Assembly: GCA_963675365.2 (NCBI GenBank) | Contig: CAXXVA010000002.1 | Coordinates: 589,744-653,743 of the forward strand | Direction of reading: 5' to 3' | DNA: 64,000 bases | From: CAXXOK01 sp963675365 | Lineage (GTDB): Bacteria; Bacillota; Clostridia; Christensenellales; Aristaeellaceae | Notes under the pieces: model-generated | The model's input: only the letters and a program-made list of their open reading frames with translations | The model's database searches: none | Told to the model about the DNA's origin: nothing | Made by a program: the position numbers and the translations under genes | In this document: piece after piece, positions 16,845 through 25,129 of the stretch | How the letters are laid out: every line of letters begins with the position of its first letter | Position numbering within the stretch: position 1 is the first letter of the stretch

Positions 16845-16873
16845 CTTTCAAATTCCATTTGTTTGTGTATAAT
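16845..16873 (+). promoter_or_regulatory. Likely promoter of the ireB-ruvX-DUF1292 operon
   Basis: Perfect TATAAT at 16868-16873; the -35 region (CTTTCA at 16845-16850) is poor. Confidence 0.5.
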
Positions 16874-16915
16874 AGGAATGTAGTTTGACTGTGTATGCGT
16901 AAAGGAGTGAGTCGC

Positions 16916-17179
16916 GTGACGTCAGATTCGAGCGGAACCACCAGATTTATGCCGGTTGTCGAGGGCACAAGCAACGCAGCCGACATCCTTGAACATGTGT
17001 ACAGGGCGCTGCAGGCCAAGGGCTACGACCCTGTCACGCAGATCGTCGGGTATTTGATTTCCGGCGACCCCACCTACATCACCAGCCACAACGGCGCACG
17101 CAGCATGATTACCCGGCTTGAGCGCGACGAAATTGTGGAAGAGCTGGTGCGCGTGTACCTGCGCAACCTCGACCAGTGA
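16916..17179 (+). CDS. ireB: IreB family regulatory phosphoprotein
   Basis: 87 residues from GTG 16916, six bases after AAAGGAGTGA; the ATG at 16895 lies upstream of that ribosome site. ILEHVYRALQAKGYDPVTQIVGY and LISGDPTYITSHNGARSMI are the conserved IreB (DUF965) core. In Enterococcus, IreB is phosphorylated on N-terminal threonines by the PASTA kinase IreK and affects cell-wall stress tolerance; here Ser/Thr cluster in SDSSGTTRF. It overlaps ruvX (GTGA), the usual Firmicutes order. Confidence 0.94.
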   Translation: MTSDSSGTTRFMPVVEGTSNAADILEHVYRALQAKGYDPVTQIVGYLISGDPTYITSHNGARSMITRLERDEIVEELVRVYLRNLDQ

Positions 17180-17607
17180 CGGGACGCATCCTCGCGCTGG
17201 ACGTGGGGGACAAGCGCATCGGCGTCGCCGTCAGCGACCCGACCCGCACCATCGCCTCCCCGCTGGAAACGTACACCCGTGTAGGCTACGGGCCCGACGC
17301 CAGGTACATCAAGGCGCTGTGCGAGCGCTATGAAACCGCCGAAGTGCTTTTGGGCCTGCCCCTCAACATGGACGGGTCGGCGGGCGCGCAGGCGGACAAG
17401 ACCCGGGCGTTCGGCAGCGTGCTCGGTGAAGCGGGACTGCATGTTTTCTATACGGACGAACGGCTGACCACTGTAACCGCCCACCGGGCGCTGATCGAGG
17501 GCAACATGCGGCGCGAAGAACGTAAGCTGCACGTGGACAAGGTCGCCGCCGCCGTGATACTGGAACAATGGCTTTTACAGCAACCGGAAAAGGAGCAAAC
17601 CCTATGA
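17176..17607 (+). CDS. ruvX: Holliday junction resolvase-like protein RuvX (YqgF)
   Basis: 143 residues from GTG 17176, overlapping the ireB stop. The RNase H-like fold is marked by ILALDVGDKRIGVAVSDP (first acidic residue), VLLGLPLNMDGS, YTDERLTT and HVDKVAAAVIL (last acidic residue). The family resolves branched DNA or matures 16S rRNA; both roles have been reported. The stop overlaps the following ATG (ATGA). Confidence 0.94.
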   Translation: MTGRILALDVGDKRIGVAVSDPTRTIASPLETYTRVGYGPDARYIKALCERYETAEVLLGLPLNMDGSAGAQADKTRAFGSVLGEAGLHVFYTDERLTTVTAHRALIEGNMRREERKLHVDKVAAAVILEQWLLQQPEKEQTL

Positions 17608-17906
17608 CGGACAATCAAAATCAGGACGATTTTCTGGTCTACCTGCAGGATGAGGACGGCAACGATATCGCCTTTGAACACCTGATGACCGTGCAATATA
17701 AAGACCACGAATACATACTTCTCGAATCCAAGCAGGATATCGAGGGCTGTATGCAGGGCGAAAGCATTATCCTGCGTATCGAGCAGGATGAAAGCGGAGA
17801 CGATATCTACGTTACCATCGAGGACGAGGAGGAATACCAGACGGTATTCGACAAATGCGTCGAAGCCATCGACGAGATGGACGAAGACGACGCGGCGGAT
17901 GAATAG
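17604..17906 (+). CDS. DUF1292 domain protein
   Basis: 100 residues from ATG 17604, which overlaps the ruvX stop and follows AAAGGAGC. Very acidic, rich in Asp/Glu, with the DUF1292 pattern (FEHLMTVQYKDHEYILLES, then IILRIEQDE, DIYVTIEDEEEYQTVFDKC). This family commonly sits beside ireB and ruvX in Firmicutes; its molecular role is unknown. The acidic tail MDEDDAADE is disordered. Confidence 0.9.
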   Translation: MTDNQNQDDFLVYLQDEDGNDIAFEHLMTVQYKDHEYILLESKQDIEGCMQGESIILRIEQDESGDDIYVTIEDEEEYQTVFDKCVEAIDEMDEDDAADE

Positions 17907-17930
17907 CGGCGGCGCAAGCGCTGCCGAATA

Positions 17931-17962
17931 CGCCTGTCCCGGCTGCGGGAAGGCGTTTTTTC
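17931..17962 (+). terminator. Terminator of the ireB operon
   Basis: CGCCT-gtc-CCGG-ctg-CGGG-a-AGGCG followed by TTTTTT. Confidence 0.82.
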
Positions 17963-17978
17963 TATCATCGGCGCATGC

Positions 17979-18007
17979 TTGAAGGAATAAACGGGATACT
18001 GTATACT
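17979..18007 (+). promoter_or_regulatory. Promoter of fhs
   Basis: TTGAAG (17979-17984), 17-bp spacer, TATACT (18002-18007), 33 bp upstream of the start. Confidence 0.7.
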
Positions 18008-18039
18008 GTTTGCAACGTTTGAACCCGGGAGGCTAAACT

Positions 18040-19704
18040 ATGACAGACCTGGACATCGCGCGCGCCGCAACCTTGAAACCCATCGGGCAGATTGCTGAAA
18101 AGGCGGGCTTTGCCGCCGGTACGGTGATGCCCTACGGCCATTATGTCGCCAAGATCGACCAGCGGGCGTACGGATCCCTGCCGCGCAGGGCGAAGCTCAT
18201 TCTGGTCACCGCCGTCAACCCCACGCCCGCGGGCGAGGGCAAGACCACGACCTCCGTGGCGCTTGGTGACGGTATGGCGCACATCGGCAAGAAGGTCATG
18301 GTTGCGCTCAGAGAGCCGTCGCTCGGCCCGGTGTTCGGCATGAAGGGCGGCGCGACGGGCGGCGGATATGCCCAGGTCGTGCCCATGGAAAGCATCAATC
18401 TGCACTTTACCGGCGACATGCACGCCGTAACGGCCGCCAACAACCTGCTGTGCGCGCTGATCGACAACCATATCCACCAGGGCAACGCGCTGAATATTGA
18501 CCCTAATACAATCAGCTTCCGGCACTGCCTGGACGTTAACGACCGGCAGCTCCGCCAGATCCGCCAGGGTCTTGGCGGGGAGAAAAACGGTGCCCCGCGC
18601 GACGACGGGTTTGATATCACAGCCGCCAGCGAGGTGATGGCCGTGTTCTGCCTGGCAAGCGATTTACCGGACCTGAAAAAACGCTTGTCGGACATCGTGG
18701 TCGCCTACGATACGGCCGGCAAGGCCGTAACCGCCGGGCAGGTCGGCGGCGCGGGCGCGATGACCGCGCTGCTGCGCGATGCGTTCGACCCCAACCTCGT
18801 CCAGTCTTTGGAAGGCACGCCCTGTCTGATGCACGGCGGCCCCTTTGCCAATATCGCCCACGGCTGCAACAGCGTGGCGGCGACGCAGCTCGCGATGAAA
18901 ATGGCCGATTACGTGATCACCGAGGCCGGCTTCGGCGCGGACCTCGGCGCGGAAAAGTTTTTGGACATCAAGTGCCGCATGAACGGTTTGTGGCCCAGCG
19001 CCGTTGTGCTGGTCGCCACCCTGCGCGCCTTAAAGCATCACGGCGGCGCGGCTAAGGGTACCTGGTCCGAGCCCAACCTTCCGGCCCTTGAAAAGGGCAT
19101 GGAAAACCTATTCAGACACATCGGGAACATCCAAACCGTTTGGGGCCTTCCCGTCGTGGTTTCCATCAATCAGTTTGCGACCGACGACGACGCGGAAATA
19201 CAGGCGTTGTCCGCGGCTCTGCGGGCCAAAGGCGTAGCCTTTGCCCTGTGCGAGGGCTGGGCGAAAGGTGGTGCGGGGGCAGCGGCGTTGGCGGAAGCCG
19301 TAGCTGCGGCGGCGGAAAGCCCCCCTGCCGCGCCTATGTACACCTACGAAGCGGACGCGCCCCTGAAGGATAAGATCGAAGCGATCGCCAAACGCGTTTA
19401 TCACGCGGGCGAGGTCGCGTTTTCGGACGAAGCCCTGGCGGCGCTCAGGCGTTTCGAGGCGGACGGCTTTCAAAACGCCCCCGTGTGCATTGCCAAAACC
19501 CAGTACTCCATGACCGACGACAAGAAGGTACTAGGCGCGCCGGAGGGCTTTACCCTGACCGTCCGGGAAGCGCGGCTGTCGGCCGGTGCGGGCTTCGTGG
19601 TGGCGTTCGCGGGCGGGATCATCGCCATGCCGGGCCTGCCCAAGGTTCCCGCGGCGCTGTCCATCGACGTTGATGAAAACGGTGAAATCAACGGTTTGTT
19701 TTAG
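18040..19704 (+). CDS. fhs: Formate-tetrahydrofolate ligase
   Basis: 554 residues, the normal length. NPTPAGEGKTTTSVALGDG is the P-loop-type ATP site, and EPSLGPVFGMKGGATGGGY the family signature; later FGADLGAEKF and the C-terminal PGLPKVPAAL are also conserved. The enzyme joins formate and THF with ATP to give 10-formyl-THF, for purine and one-carbon metabolism or acetogenesis; no Wood-Ljungdahl genes are visible here. GGAGG precedes the ATG. The TAG stop is the left edge of a hairpin element. Confidence 0.97.
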   Translation: MTDLDIARAATLKPIGQIAEKAGFAAGTVMPYGHYVAKIDQRAYGSLPRRAKLILVTAVNPTPAGEGKTTTSVALGDGMAHIGKKVMVALREPSLGPVFGMKGGATGGGYAQVVPMESINLHFTGDMHAVTAANNLLCALIDNHIHQGNALNIDPNTISFRHCLDVNDRQLRQIRQGLGGEKNGAPRDDGFDITAASEVMAVFCLASDLPDLKKRLSDIVVAYDTAGKAVTAGQVGGAGAMTALLRDAFDPNLVQSLEGTPCLMHGGPFANIAHGCNSVAATQLAMKMADYVITEAGFGADLGAEKFLDIKCRMNGLWPSAVVLVATLRALKHHGGAAKGTWSEPNLPALEKGMENLFRHIGNIQTVWGLPVVVSINQFATDDDAEIQALSAALRAKGVAFALCEGWAKGGAGAAALAEAVAAAAESPPAAPMYTYEADAPLKDKIEAIAKRVYHAGEVAFSDEALAALRRFEADGFQNAPVCIAKTQYSMTDDKKVLGAPEGFTLTVREARLSAGAGFVVAFAGGIIAMPGLPKVPAALSIDVDENGEINGLF

Positions 19705-19865
19705 GGAAACGCTGTTTAAATCCCTTGCACACTGCCATGCTTTATATCCGCCATCTTGCGTCTGCGAAAGTCTCGATGTAGCGCTGCTACTACTTCGACT
19801 TCCGCATGCACAACCTAACGGAAATCCAGCACGGCATCGCACAAGCTCTTAATCATCGTTTCCCT
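19703..19865 (+). repeat. Near-palindromic hairpin element, copy 2
   Basis: 163 bp. Left end AGGGAAACGCTG matches the reverse complement of the right end (CATCGTTTCCCT) with one mismatch; interrupted pairing extends to the same central TAGCGCTGCTA as copy 1. Compared with copy 1, terminal bases differ on both arms in a pairing-preserving way (GGCAAATG/CATTTGCC versus GGGAAACG/CGTTTCCC). It again begins inside a TAG stop, here of fhs. Confidence 0.85.
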
Positions 19866-19919
19866 TATCGGTATTAACACAGAAGAGAATAACCGAAAAG
19901 AATTGATGAGGTGAAAACC

Positions 19920-20411
19920 ATGGATCATATGAAACAGGAAGTTTTGCAGGTGTTGCAACAGGACTGCCGCATCCCGCTGGAGAAGATTTCGGTGATGGTC
20001 GGACAGCCCATGGAGACCGTCGCCCAGGCGATCGACGAAATGGAAAAATCCGGCGTCATCCTGCGCTACACCCCCGTGATTAACTGGGACCGCGTGGGCA
20101 AGGAACGCGTGGAGGGCATGATCGAAGTGCGCACCACGCCCCAGCGCGACCAGGGTTTCGACGCCATTGCCAAGCGCATCTACCGTTTCGATGAGGTGAA
20201 AAGCGTGTATCTGATGAGCGGGGCGTACGATCTGCTTTTGCTGGTGGAAGCCCCCACGCTCAAAGAGCTTGCGCTGTTCGTGTCCTCAAAACTCAGCGTG
20301 CTGGAAAACGTTGTCGGCACGGCGACGCATTTTGTGCTTAAGTGCTACAAAAACGAAGGCATCATCTATGAAGAGGAGCCCAAGGACAGGAGACTGGCGG
20401 TGAATCCCTGA
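19920..20411 (+). CDS. Lrp/AsnC family transcriptional regulator
   Basis: 163 residues from ATG 19920, seven bases after GATGAGGTG. An N-terminal winged helix (about residues 5-55; PLEKISVMVGQPMETVAQAIDEMEKSGVI) binds DNA, and a C-terminal RAM/ACT-like domain (VEGMIEVRTTPQRD, KSVYLMSGAYDLLLLVEA) senses amino acids and drives oligomerisation. Its stop overlaps the aminotransferase start (TGATG), so it probably controls that amino-acid gene. Confidence 0.9.
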   Translation: MDHMKQEVLQVLQQDCRIPLEKISVMVGQPMETVAQAIDEMEKSGVILRYTPVINWDRVGKERVEGMIEVRTTPQRDQGFDAIAKRIYRFDEVKSVYLMSGAYDLLLLVEAPTLKELALFVSSKLSVLENVVGTATHFVLKCYKNEGIIYEEEPKDRRLAVNP

Positions 20412-21589
20412 TGGACTATTCGCGCTTTTTAAACGCGTCCATAAAGGCTGTGCCCAAGTCCGGAATCCGCAAGTTCTTTGATATCGTGCAGACCATGCCA
20501 AACGCAATCTCCCTTGGCGTGGGCGAACCGGATTTCGTAACCCCTTACCACATCCGCAACGCCGCCATCGACAGCCTTCTGGACGGGGAAACACAGTACA
20601 CCTCCAACTGGGGAAAACTTTCGCTTCGCAACGAGATCTCCTATTACCTTGAACACCGCTACGGGCTTATCTACAGCCCCGAGAACGAAATCCTGGCGAC
20701 CGTGGGCGCAAGCGAGGGGATCGACCTGGCCCTGCGCGCCATCCTCACCCCGGGAGACGAGGTGGTCGTGCCGGAGCCCAGCTACGTCAGCTATTGTCCG
20801 GGCGTGATCTTTGCGGGCGGCGTGCCCGTGCCCATCGTAACCGACGCGGGCAACAACTTCATGCTCACGGCCGAAGCCCTGCAGGCAGCGATCACGGGCA
20901 AAACCAAAGTTCTCATCATGCCCTATCCCAACAATCCCACCGGCGGCGTGATCAACCGGGAAAGCCTGCAAAGGCTTCGCGACGTGATTATCGCAAACGA
21001 TCTGGTCGTGATTTCCGATGAGATCTACGCCGAACTGACCTACAGCCCCGAGGGGCACGTGAGCATCGCGTCGCTGCCCGGCATGCGGGAGCGCACCGTG
21101 TATATCAACGGTTTTTCCAAAGCCTTCGCCATGACGGGCTGGCGCATCGGTTACGCATGCGCGCCCGCCCCGCTGATGGACAGCATCGTCAAAATCCACC
21201 AGTACGCCATCATGTGCGCGTCCGTGCAGGCGCAGGTCGCCGCCGAAGAGGCGTTGAAGCGCGGCAGAGAAGACGATTACGCCGACGTTGCCATGATGCG
21301 CGAAAGCTACAACCAGCGCCGCCGGCTGATGTTCGGCAGTTTCCGCAAGATGGGGCTTGACTGCTTCGAGCCGCTTGGCGCGTTCTATGTGTTCCCGTCC
21401 ATCGCCAAAACGGGCTTGAGCTCCGAGGCGTTCTGCGAAAGGCTTCTTAAGGAAAAGGAAGTCGCCTGCGTGCCCGGCACGGCGTTCGGCGAATGCGGCG
21501 AGGGGTTCATCCGCTGCTGCTACGCCACGGCGCTGGATAAGCTGACTGTCGCATTAGAAAGAATCGACGACTTCATCCACCATATTTAA
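20411..21589 (+). CDS. Class I/II PLP-dependent aminotransferase
   Basis: 392 residues, fold type I. VGASEGIDLALRAIL lines the cofactor site, PYPNNPTGGVI is the Asn-Pro-Thr-Gly signature, SDEIYAEL holds the Asp/Tyr pair contacting the pyridine ring, and the Schiff-base Lys is in NGFSKAFAMTGWR. The substrate is probably an aromatic, branched-chain or aspartate-like amino acid; sequence alone does not settle it. Tight coupling to an Lrp-type gene supports amino-acid-responsive control. Confidence 0.9.
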   Translation: MDYSRFLNASIKAVPKSGIRKFFDIVQTMPNAISLGVGEPDFVTPYHIRNAAIDSLLDGETQYTSNWGKLSLRNEISYYLEHRYGLIYSPENEILATVGASEGIDLALRAILTPGDEVVVPEPSYVSYCPGVIFAGGVPVPIVTDAGNNFMLTAEALQAAITGKTKVLIMPYPNNPTGGVINRESLQRLRDVIIANDLVVISDEIYAELTYSPEGHVSIASLPGMRERTVYINGFSKAFAMTGWRIGYACAPAPLMDSIVKIHQYAIMCASVQAQVAAEEALKRGREDDYADVAMMRESYNQRRRLMFGSFRKMGLDCFEPLGAFYVFPSIAKTGLSSEAFCERLLKEKEVACVPGTAFGECGEGFIRCCYATALDKLTVALERIDDFIHHI

Positions 21590-21804
21590 TTGGGTTTTTG
21601 CAGGATACAGACCGGCGATAGTATTCCGGGATGCTCGAAGGGTCGCAACCCTTCGACCTGCAATCCGAAACCAGCGACATGTGCGGTGGTTTCGGAAGCC
21701 TTGCGAAGGCAAGGTTACACTACACCGAGTGCTGACCGTGAACGCGTGATGTGCGCGTGAATAAGCGCGAGGTGCAAAATCAAAAAAGTGCTCGCACTTT
21801 TTTG
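21590..21804 (+). promoter_or_regulatory. Structured leader RNA ending in a terminator, upstream of capA
   Basis: Gap of 235 bp with many helices: TCGAAGGGT-cgca-ACCCTTCGA (21635-21656), CCGAAACCA...TGGTTTCGG (21665-21695), CCTTGC-gaag-GCAAGG (21699-21714), CACT...AGTG, and ACGCG...CGCGT. The 5' strand around TTTTTGCAGG (21595-21604) can pair with CCTGCAA (21657-21663) or with TGCAAAA (21773-21779). It ends in AAAAAAGTG-CTCG-CACTTTTTT (21783-21804), like an intrinsic terminator 20 bp before capA. It matches no riboswitch class that I recognise. Confidence 0.6.
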
Positions 21805-21824
21805 AAGACTTTTGGAGGATTTTC

Positions 21825-23012
21825 ATGCTTCGTAAACTCACCGCTGTGATGGTGACCCTGTGCCTGATCCTGCCCGCGCTCGCGTTGGCGACCGAAACGG
21901 AGGAGGATTCCGACGTTTCCTTGGAAGAGGCGCTCGTACAGGCCGGCGTGATCTCCGTAACGATCACCAATGAGGATGGGGAAACCGTATCCGACGAGAC
22001 GATTGAGGCGGCGGATACAACCCAGCCGCGCCTGGAACTGGATGGTTCCATTCTGCTGACAATGACCTTCGGCGGCGATTTCACTATCGGCGACAACGTG
22101 CAGGCCAGCGGCAAGTCCATGTACGAAAAAGAGCTGGACCAGCAGGACAGGGATATCAATTTCGTCTTCCGCAACGTAAAGGATATCCTGGCGGCCGACG
22201 ACCTGACTGTGCTCAACTTCGAGGGCACGCTCACCACGGCGTCCCGCAACCGCTACCGCACGGGGTACAGTTACCTGTTCAGGGCCGATCCCTCGTACGT
22301 TTCCATGCTGCCGGACAATTCGGTTGAGTTTGTGACGCTTGAAAACAACCACGTACTGGACATGGGCGAGGAAGGCTTTGAAGAGACCAAGCGCGTGCTT
22401 ACGGACGCGGGGGTTGGCCATTCGTCCGACGGCGATCCCGCGCTGTTCACGCTGTACGGCGCGAAGGTCGGCATTCTCGCCTACCAAACCTTCGACGGCG
22501 CGTACGACCGCCTGTTTACCCAGGTGCCCGACGATATCGCGGCGCTGAAAGCGCAGGGGGCGGATCTTGTGATCTGCGCCTTCCACTGGGGCGACGAGCT
22601 GGACTATTACCCCAACAACAACCAGCAGAAGCTCGCCAAGATCGCCATAGACGGCGGCGCGGATCTGGTGGTCGGCCACCACAGCCATCGCATTAACCCC
22701 ATCGAGGAGTACAAGGGCAAGTACATCGTGTACTCGCTGGCAAACTTCGTATTCGCGGGCAACACCAAGCCCAGCGATATGTCCACCTTCATCTTCCAGG
22801 TCAAGTTCCGCATCAAGGACGGGGAAGTCACTACGCCCGACGGGTTCATTATCATTCCCGCGCGCATTTCCTCCAACTCCAGCTACAACGACTTCATCAT
22901 CACTCCCTATACCAAGCGTGAGAATATCGACAGCGTCATTTCCGTGCTCTTGAAAAACGGCGAGCATCTGGACAATCCCGTGGCGGAATACCCGACGTCA
23001 TGGAGCGAGTGA
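21825..23012 (+). CDS. CapA family exported protein (metallophosphatase-like fold)
   Basis: 395 residues. A signal peptide (MLRKLTAVMVTLCLILPALALA) and an acidic linker precede a CapA (PGA_cap) domain: TMTFGGDFTIGDN, NFEGTL, ENNHVLDMGEEGF, FHWGDELDY, and GHHSHRINPIEEY. These are the metal-binding blocks of the calcineurin-like fold. Family members act in polyglutamate capsule or surface polymer export, but most Clostridia homologues have no assigned function. No capB or capC is nearby. The start follows TTGGAGGA. Expression may be controlled by the structured leader. Confidence 0.85.
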   Translation: MLRKLTAVMVTLCLILPALALATETEEDSDVSLEEALVQAGVISVTITNEDGETVSDETIEAADTTQPRLELDGSILLTMTFGGDFTIGDNVQASGKSMYEKELDQQDRDINFVFRNVKDILAADDLTVLNFEGTLTTASRNRYRTGYSYLFRADPSYVSMLPDNSVEFVTLENNHVLDMGEEGFEETKRVLTDAGVGHSSDGDPALFTLYGAKVGILAYQTFDGAYDRLFTQVPDDIAALKAQGADLVICAFHWGDELDYYPNNNQQKLAKIAIDGGADLVVGHHSHRINPIEEYKGKYIVYSLANFVFAGNTKPSDMSTFIFQVKFRIKDGEVTTPDGFIIIPARISSNSSYNDFIITPYTKRENIDSVISVLLKNGEHLDNPVAEYPTSWSE

Positions 23013-23025
23013 GGAGGGAAACCGT

Positions 23026-23574
23026 ATGCCATGTATGACCGGAAAACGCATCATGCTGCGCGAGTACCGGCAGGATGACTTCCCGCATATCCGCAAGTGG
23101 GTCAACGACCGGGCGACGACCGAATACCTTTCGCCGATCTTCTGGTTTCCGCAGACCGAAACGGACACGACCGACTTCCTGAACCGCGCCATGCGCGCCG
23201 CGCCCAACGCCGCATACTTCGTAATCGCCGATATCAAGGATGAAAGCTATATCGGCCAGATGGATATCTTCGAGATCAACTGGAAGATCCGCAAGGGCGT
23301 TCTGGGTACGGTCATCGGCAGCGAGTCCGCCCGCGGCAAGGGCTACGGCACCGAAGCGCTGCAGCTTTTGCAGGATTACGCCTTCGGCGTGCTGGGGCTG
23401 GAACGGCTGGAGCTGGACGTATACGCGGAAAACGTCCGCGCCGTTCATTGCTACGAAAAGGCCGGATTCAAGCACGAGGGCACCCGCCGCCATGCCGCTA
23501 TGGTCAACGGCGCGTACGCCGACGTGCATATGATGGCCGTCATCAAGGAAGACTGGGAAGCCGGAAAGAGCTGA
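23026..23574 (+). CDS. GNAT N-acetyltransferase (RimJ/RimL-like)
   Basis: 182 residues from ATG 23026, after GAGGAGGG (13 bp behind capA). Shows the GNAT pattern: LREYRQDDFPHIRKWV at the N terminus, acetyl-CoA loop RGKGYGTEALQLLQDYAF, then LELDVYAENVRAVHCYEKAGF. RimJ/RimL-type enzymes acetylate protein N termini or small amines; the substrate is unknown. Co-transcribed with capA. Confidence 0.87.
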   Translation: MPCMTGKRIMLREYRQDDFPHIRKWVNDRATTEYLSPIFWFPQTETDTTDFLNRAMRAAPNAAYFVIADIKDESYIGQMDIFEINWKIRKGVLGTVIGSESARGKGYGTEALQLLQDYAFGVLGLERLELDVYAENVRAVHCYEKAGFKHEGTRRHAAMVNGAYADVHMMAVIKEDWEAGKS

Positions 23575-23588
23575 AAACGATCGAAATG

Positions 23589-23625
23589 AAGAAGCCCGAT
23601 GCACGCGCATCGGGCTTCTTTTTTC
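23589..23625 (+). terminator. Terminator of the capA-GNAT operon
   Basis: GAAGCCCGATGC-acgc-GCATCGGGCTTC followed by TTTTTT. Confidence 0.94.
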
Positions 23626-23715
23626 TGTGCTTATCATAGCACAGAATGCGCGCAAAGTCAAGTCTTGTCTTTGCTTGCGGGCGGATGTAGACTTTTTTGG
23701 CGAGGAGGTGCGGGT

Positions 23716-24174
23716 ATGGATGATGCGATGCTTTCGCTGCTGCGGGACGCGCGGCTTGCCGCGCAAACGGCGCAGCTTTCAAAGAGCAGCGAAACTGCGG
23801 AGGGGTTCGGGCTTTCGCTAAGCGAAGGGCAGCTGCGATCGCTCATCCTGTCGGAAACGCAAACGCTGCGCGATATGGGGCGGCTGGAGTTTGGCGAGGG
23901 GATATTGCCGCGCCTGATATTCGCTTTCTGCGATTCGCCCTACATGACCCGCGAGAACTGGCTGGATTCTCTGACGGCTTTGCAGGAATTATTCTACACC
24001 TATAAAAACGAACTGAACGACGTCCTGAGCGACGACGAGCTGCTGGAAGCCATGCACACGGTTTTTCACGGCAGGGCGCAGGGATCGTTTACGTATCTGG
24101 AAAACATGGCGACCGAAAGGCTGCTCAACGCCCTGCGCAGCGACGGGGAGGACGGGGACGACGATGACGATTGA
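23716..24174 (+). CDS. Uncharacterised protein, DUF6323-like
   Basis: 152 residues from ATG 23716, six bases after GAGGAGGTG; the longer open frame starts inside the terminator. Helical, with GLSLSEGQLRSLILSETQTLRDMGRLEFGEG-like content and an acidic tail (DGEDGDDDDD). From memory this matches the family named DUF6323, commonly encoded with DUF6179. The following gene overlaps by 11 bp, so the two are coupled. Function unknown; no enzyme motif seen. Confidence 0.75.
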   Translation: MDDAMLSLLRDARLAAQTAQLSKSSETAEGFGLSLSEGQLRSLILSETQTLRDMGRLEFGEGILPRLIFAFCDSPYMTRENWLDSLTALQELFYTYKNELNDVLSDDELLEAMHTVFHGRAQGSFTYLENMATERLLNALRSDGEDGDDDDD

Positions 24175-25075
24175 CGCGGGCATGTTTCCGGCCGCACAGG
24201 AGGCGGCGTTTACGCAGGAGGAGGAGAATATCCTCAAGGCGCGGATGTTCACCCTGCTTTCAAAGCAGGTGCGCCTGCGCACGCAGGGCGATCACTCGTC
24301 CCTGCGGGAGGAGGACGCGGCGGAGCTTCTGGATTCGCTCCTGTTCACGCTGCGGTATGCATTGTATTTGCGAGGACTGCCTTTACATACGCTGATGACC
24401 GCCGACTTTAACGAGCTGCTTGTTCAGGGGCAGGCCGCCCTGCAGGCTCGCGTGGACGACGCGCGGGCGCTGTACGAAGAAGCGCTTGCAGACGTGAAGT
24501 TGTACGGTAGCCGTTCGCTTTCGGATACGCTCAAAGGCATCGGGCAGTTTTTCCGTGCGTACGACCTGCGCCTGTACGCCCACCGCATTCCCGCCGACAT
24601 CGACTACCAGCTTTGTCTGCCGGTGGGGGAGGGCTTTCGCGGCGTCCTGTATATCCACGCGTATCTTTCGCGCCTGCTGATCGAAAACCGCCTGGTCACC
24701 CGCTTTGCGCCGGAGCGCGTGTCCGCGCTGCTTGGTCGCGTATCGCCGGATTTCAGGGAACTGCTCATCAATCTCTGCGAGTCCGTGGCCGCCAACGCCG
24801 TTGGGCTTGCCCTGCTCGGCTGCGATCTGCGGCCGCTGCAAATCACCCCCGCGCAGGCGGCGGAGATCCATACGCAGCTCAGTACGCTTCCGCCCGCAGC
24901 CGCCCGCGCCCGCCTGCGGGAAGCCGCCGGCAGCGTGTGCGATATGCTGAAAATGACTGACGATCAATCCCGGGATTATCTATGTAAAATCGCAGAAACG
25001 TTCTATCCAAGGCTTATTTTGTCTCCCCAAACCGCCTGTGGGGTATTTTCCGCTTCAAATTCAACCACACATTGA
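24164..25075 (+). CDS. Uncharacterised protein, DUF6179-like
   Basis: 303 residues, all-helical by composition, with no signal peptide. Blocks such as LLDSLLFTLRYALYLRG and PADIDYQLCLPVGEG, plus a possible ligand-contact stretch NLCESVAANAVGLALLGCDLRPLQI, resemble the family that I recall as DUF6179. It overlaps the DUF6323-like gene, supporting a two-protein complex. Its stop codon lies inside the -35 box of the lysC promoter. Function unknown. Confidence 0.72.
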   Translation: MTIDAGMFPAAQEAAFTQEEENILKARMFTLLSKQVRLRTQGDHSSLREEDAAELLDSLLFTLRYALYLRGLPLHTLMTADFNELLVQGQAALQARVDDARALYEEALADVKLYGSRSLSDTLKGIGQFFRAYDLRLYAHRIPADIDYQLCLPVGEGFRGVLYIHAYLSRLLIENRLVTRFAPERVSALLGRVSPDFRELLINLCESVAANAVGLALLGCDLRPLQITPAQAAEIHTQLSTLPPAAARARLREAAGSVCDMLKMTDDQSRDYLCKIAETFYPRLILSPQTACGVFSASNSTTH

Positions 25076-25100
25076 CTTTCCCAGGCCATTTCGCTACAAT
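25072..25100 (+). promoter_or_regulatory. Promoter of aspartate kinase
   Basis: TTGACT (25072-25077), 17-bp spacer, TACAAT (25095-25100). It overlaps the end of the preceding gene. Confidence 0.8.
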
Positions 25101-25129
25101 ATCTTTCTGTGGGATAAGGAGGATACGGC

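Noticed and set aside
18040..19704. Wood-Ljungdahl cluster based on fhs
   Set aside because: Only formate-THF ligase is present; no folD, metF, acs or CODH genes are near.
21825..23012. Polyglutamate capsule operon
   Set aside because: Only the CapA-like gene is present; no capB, capC or capD.
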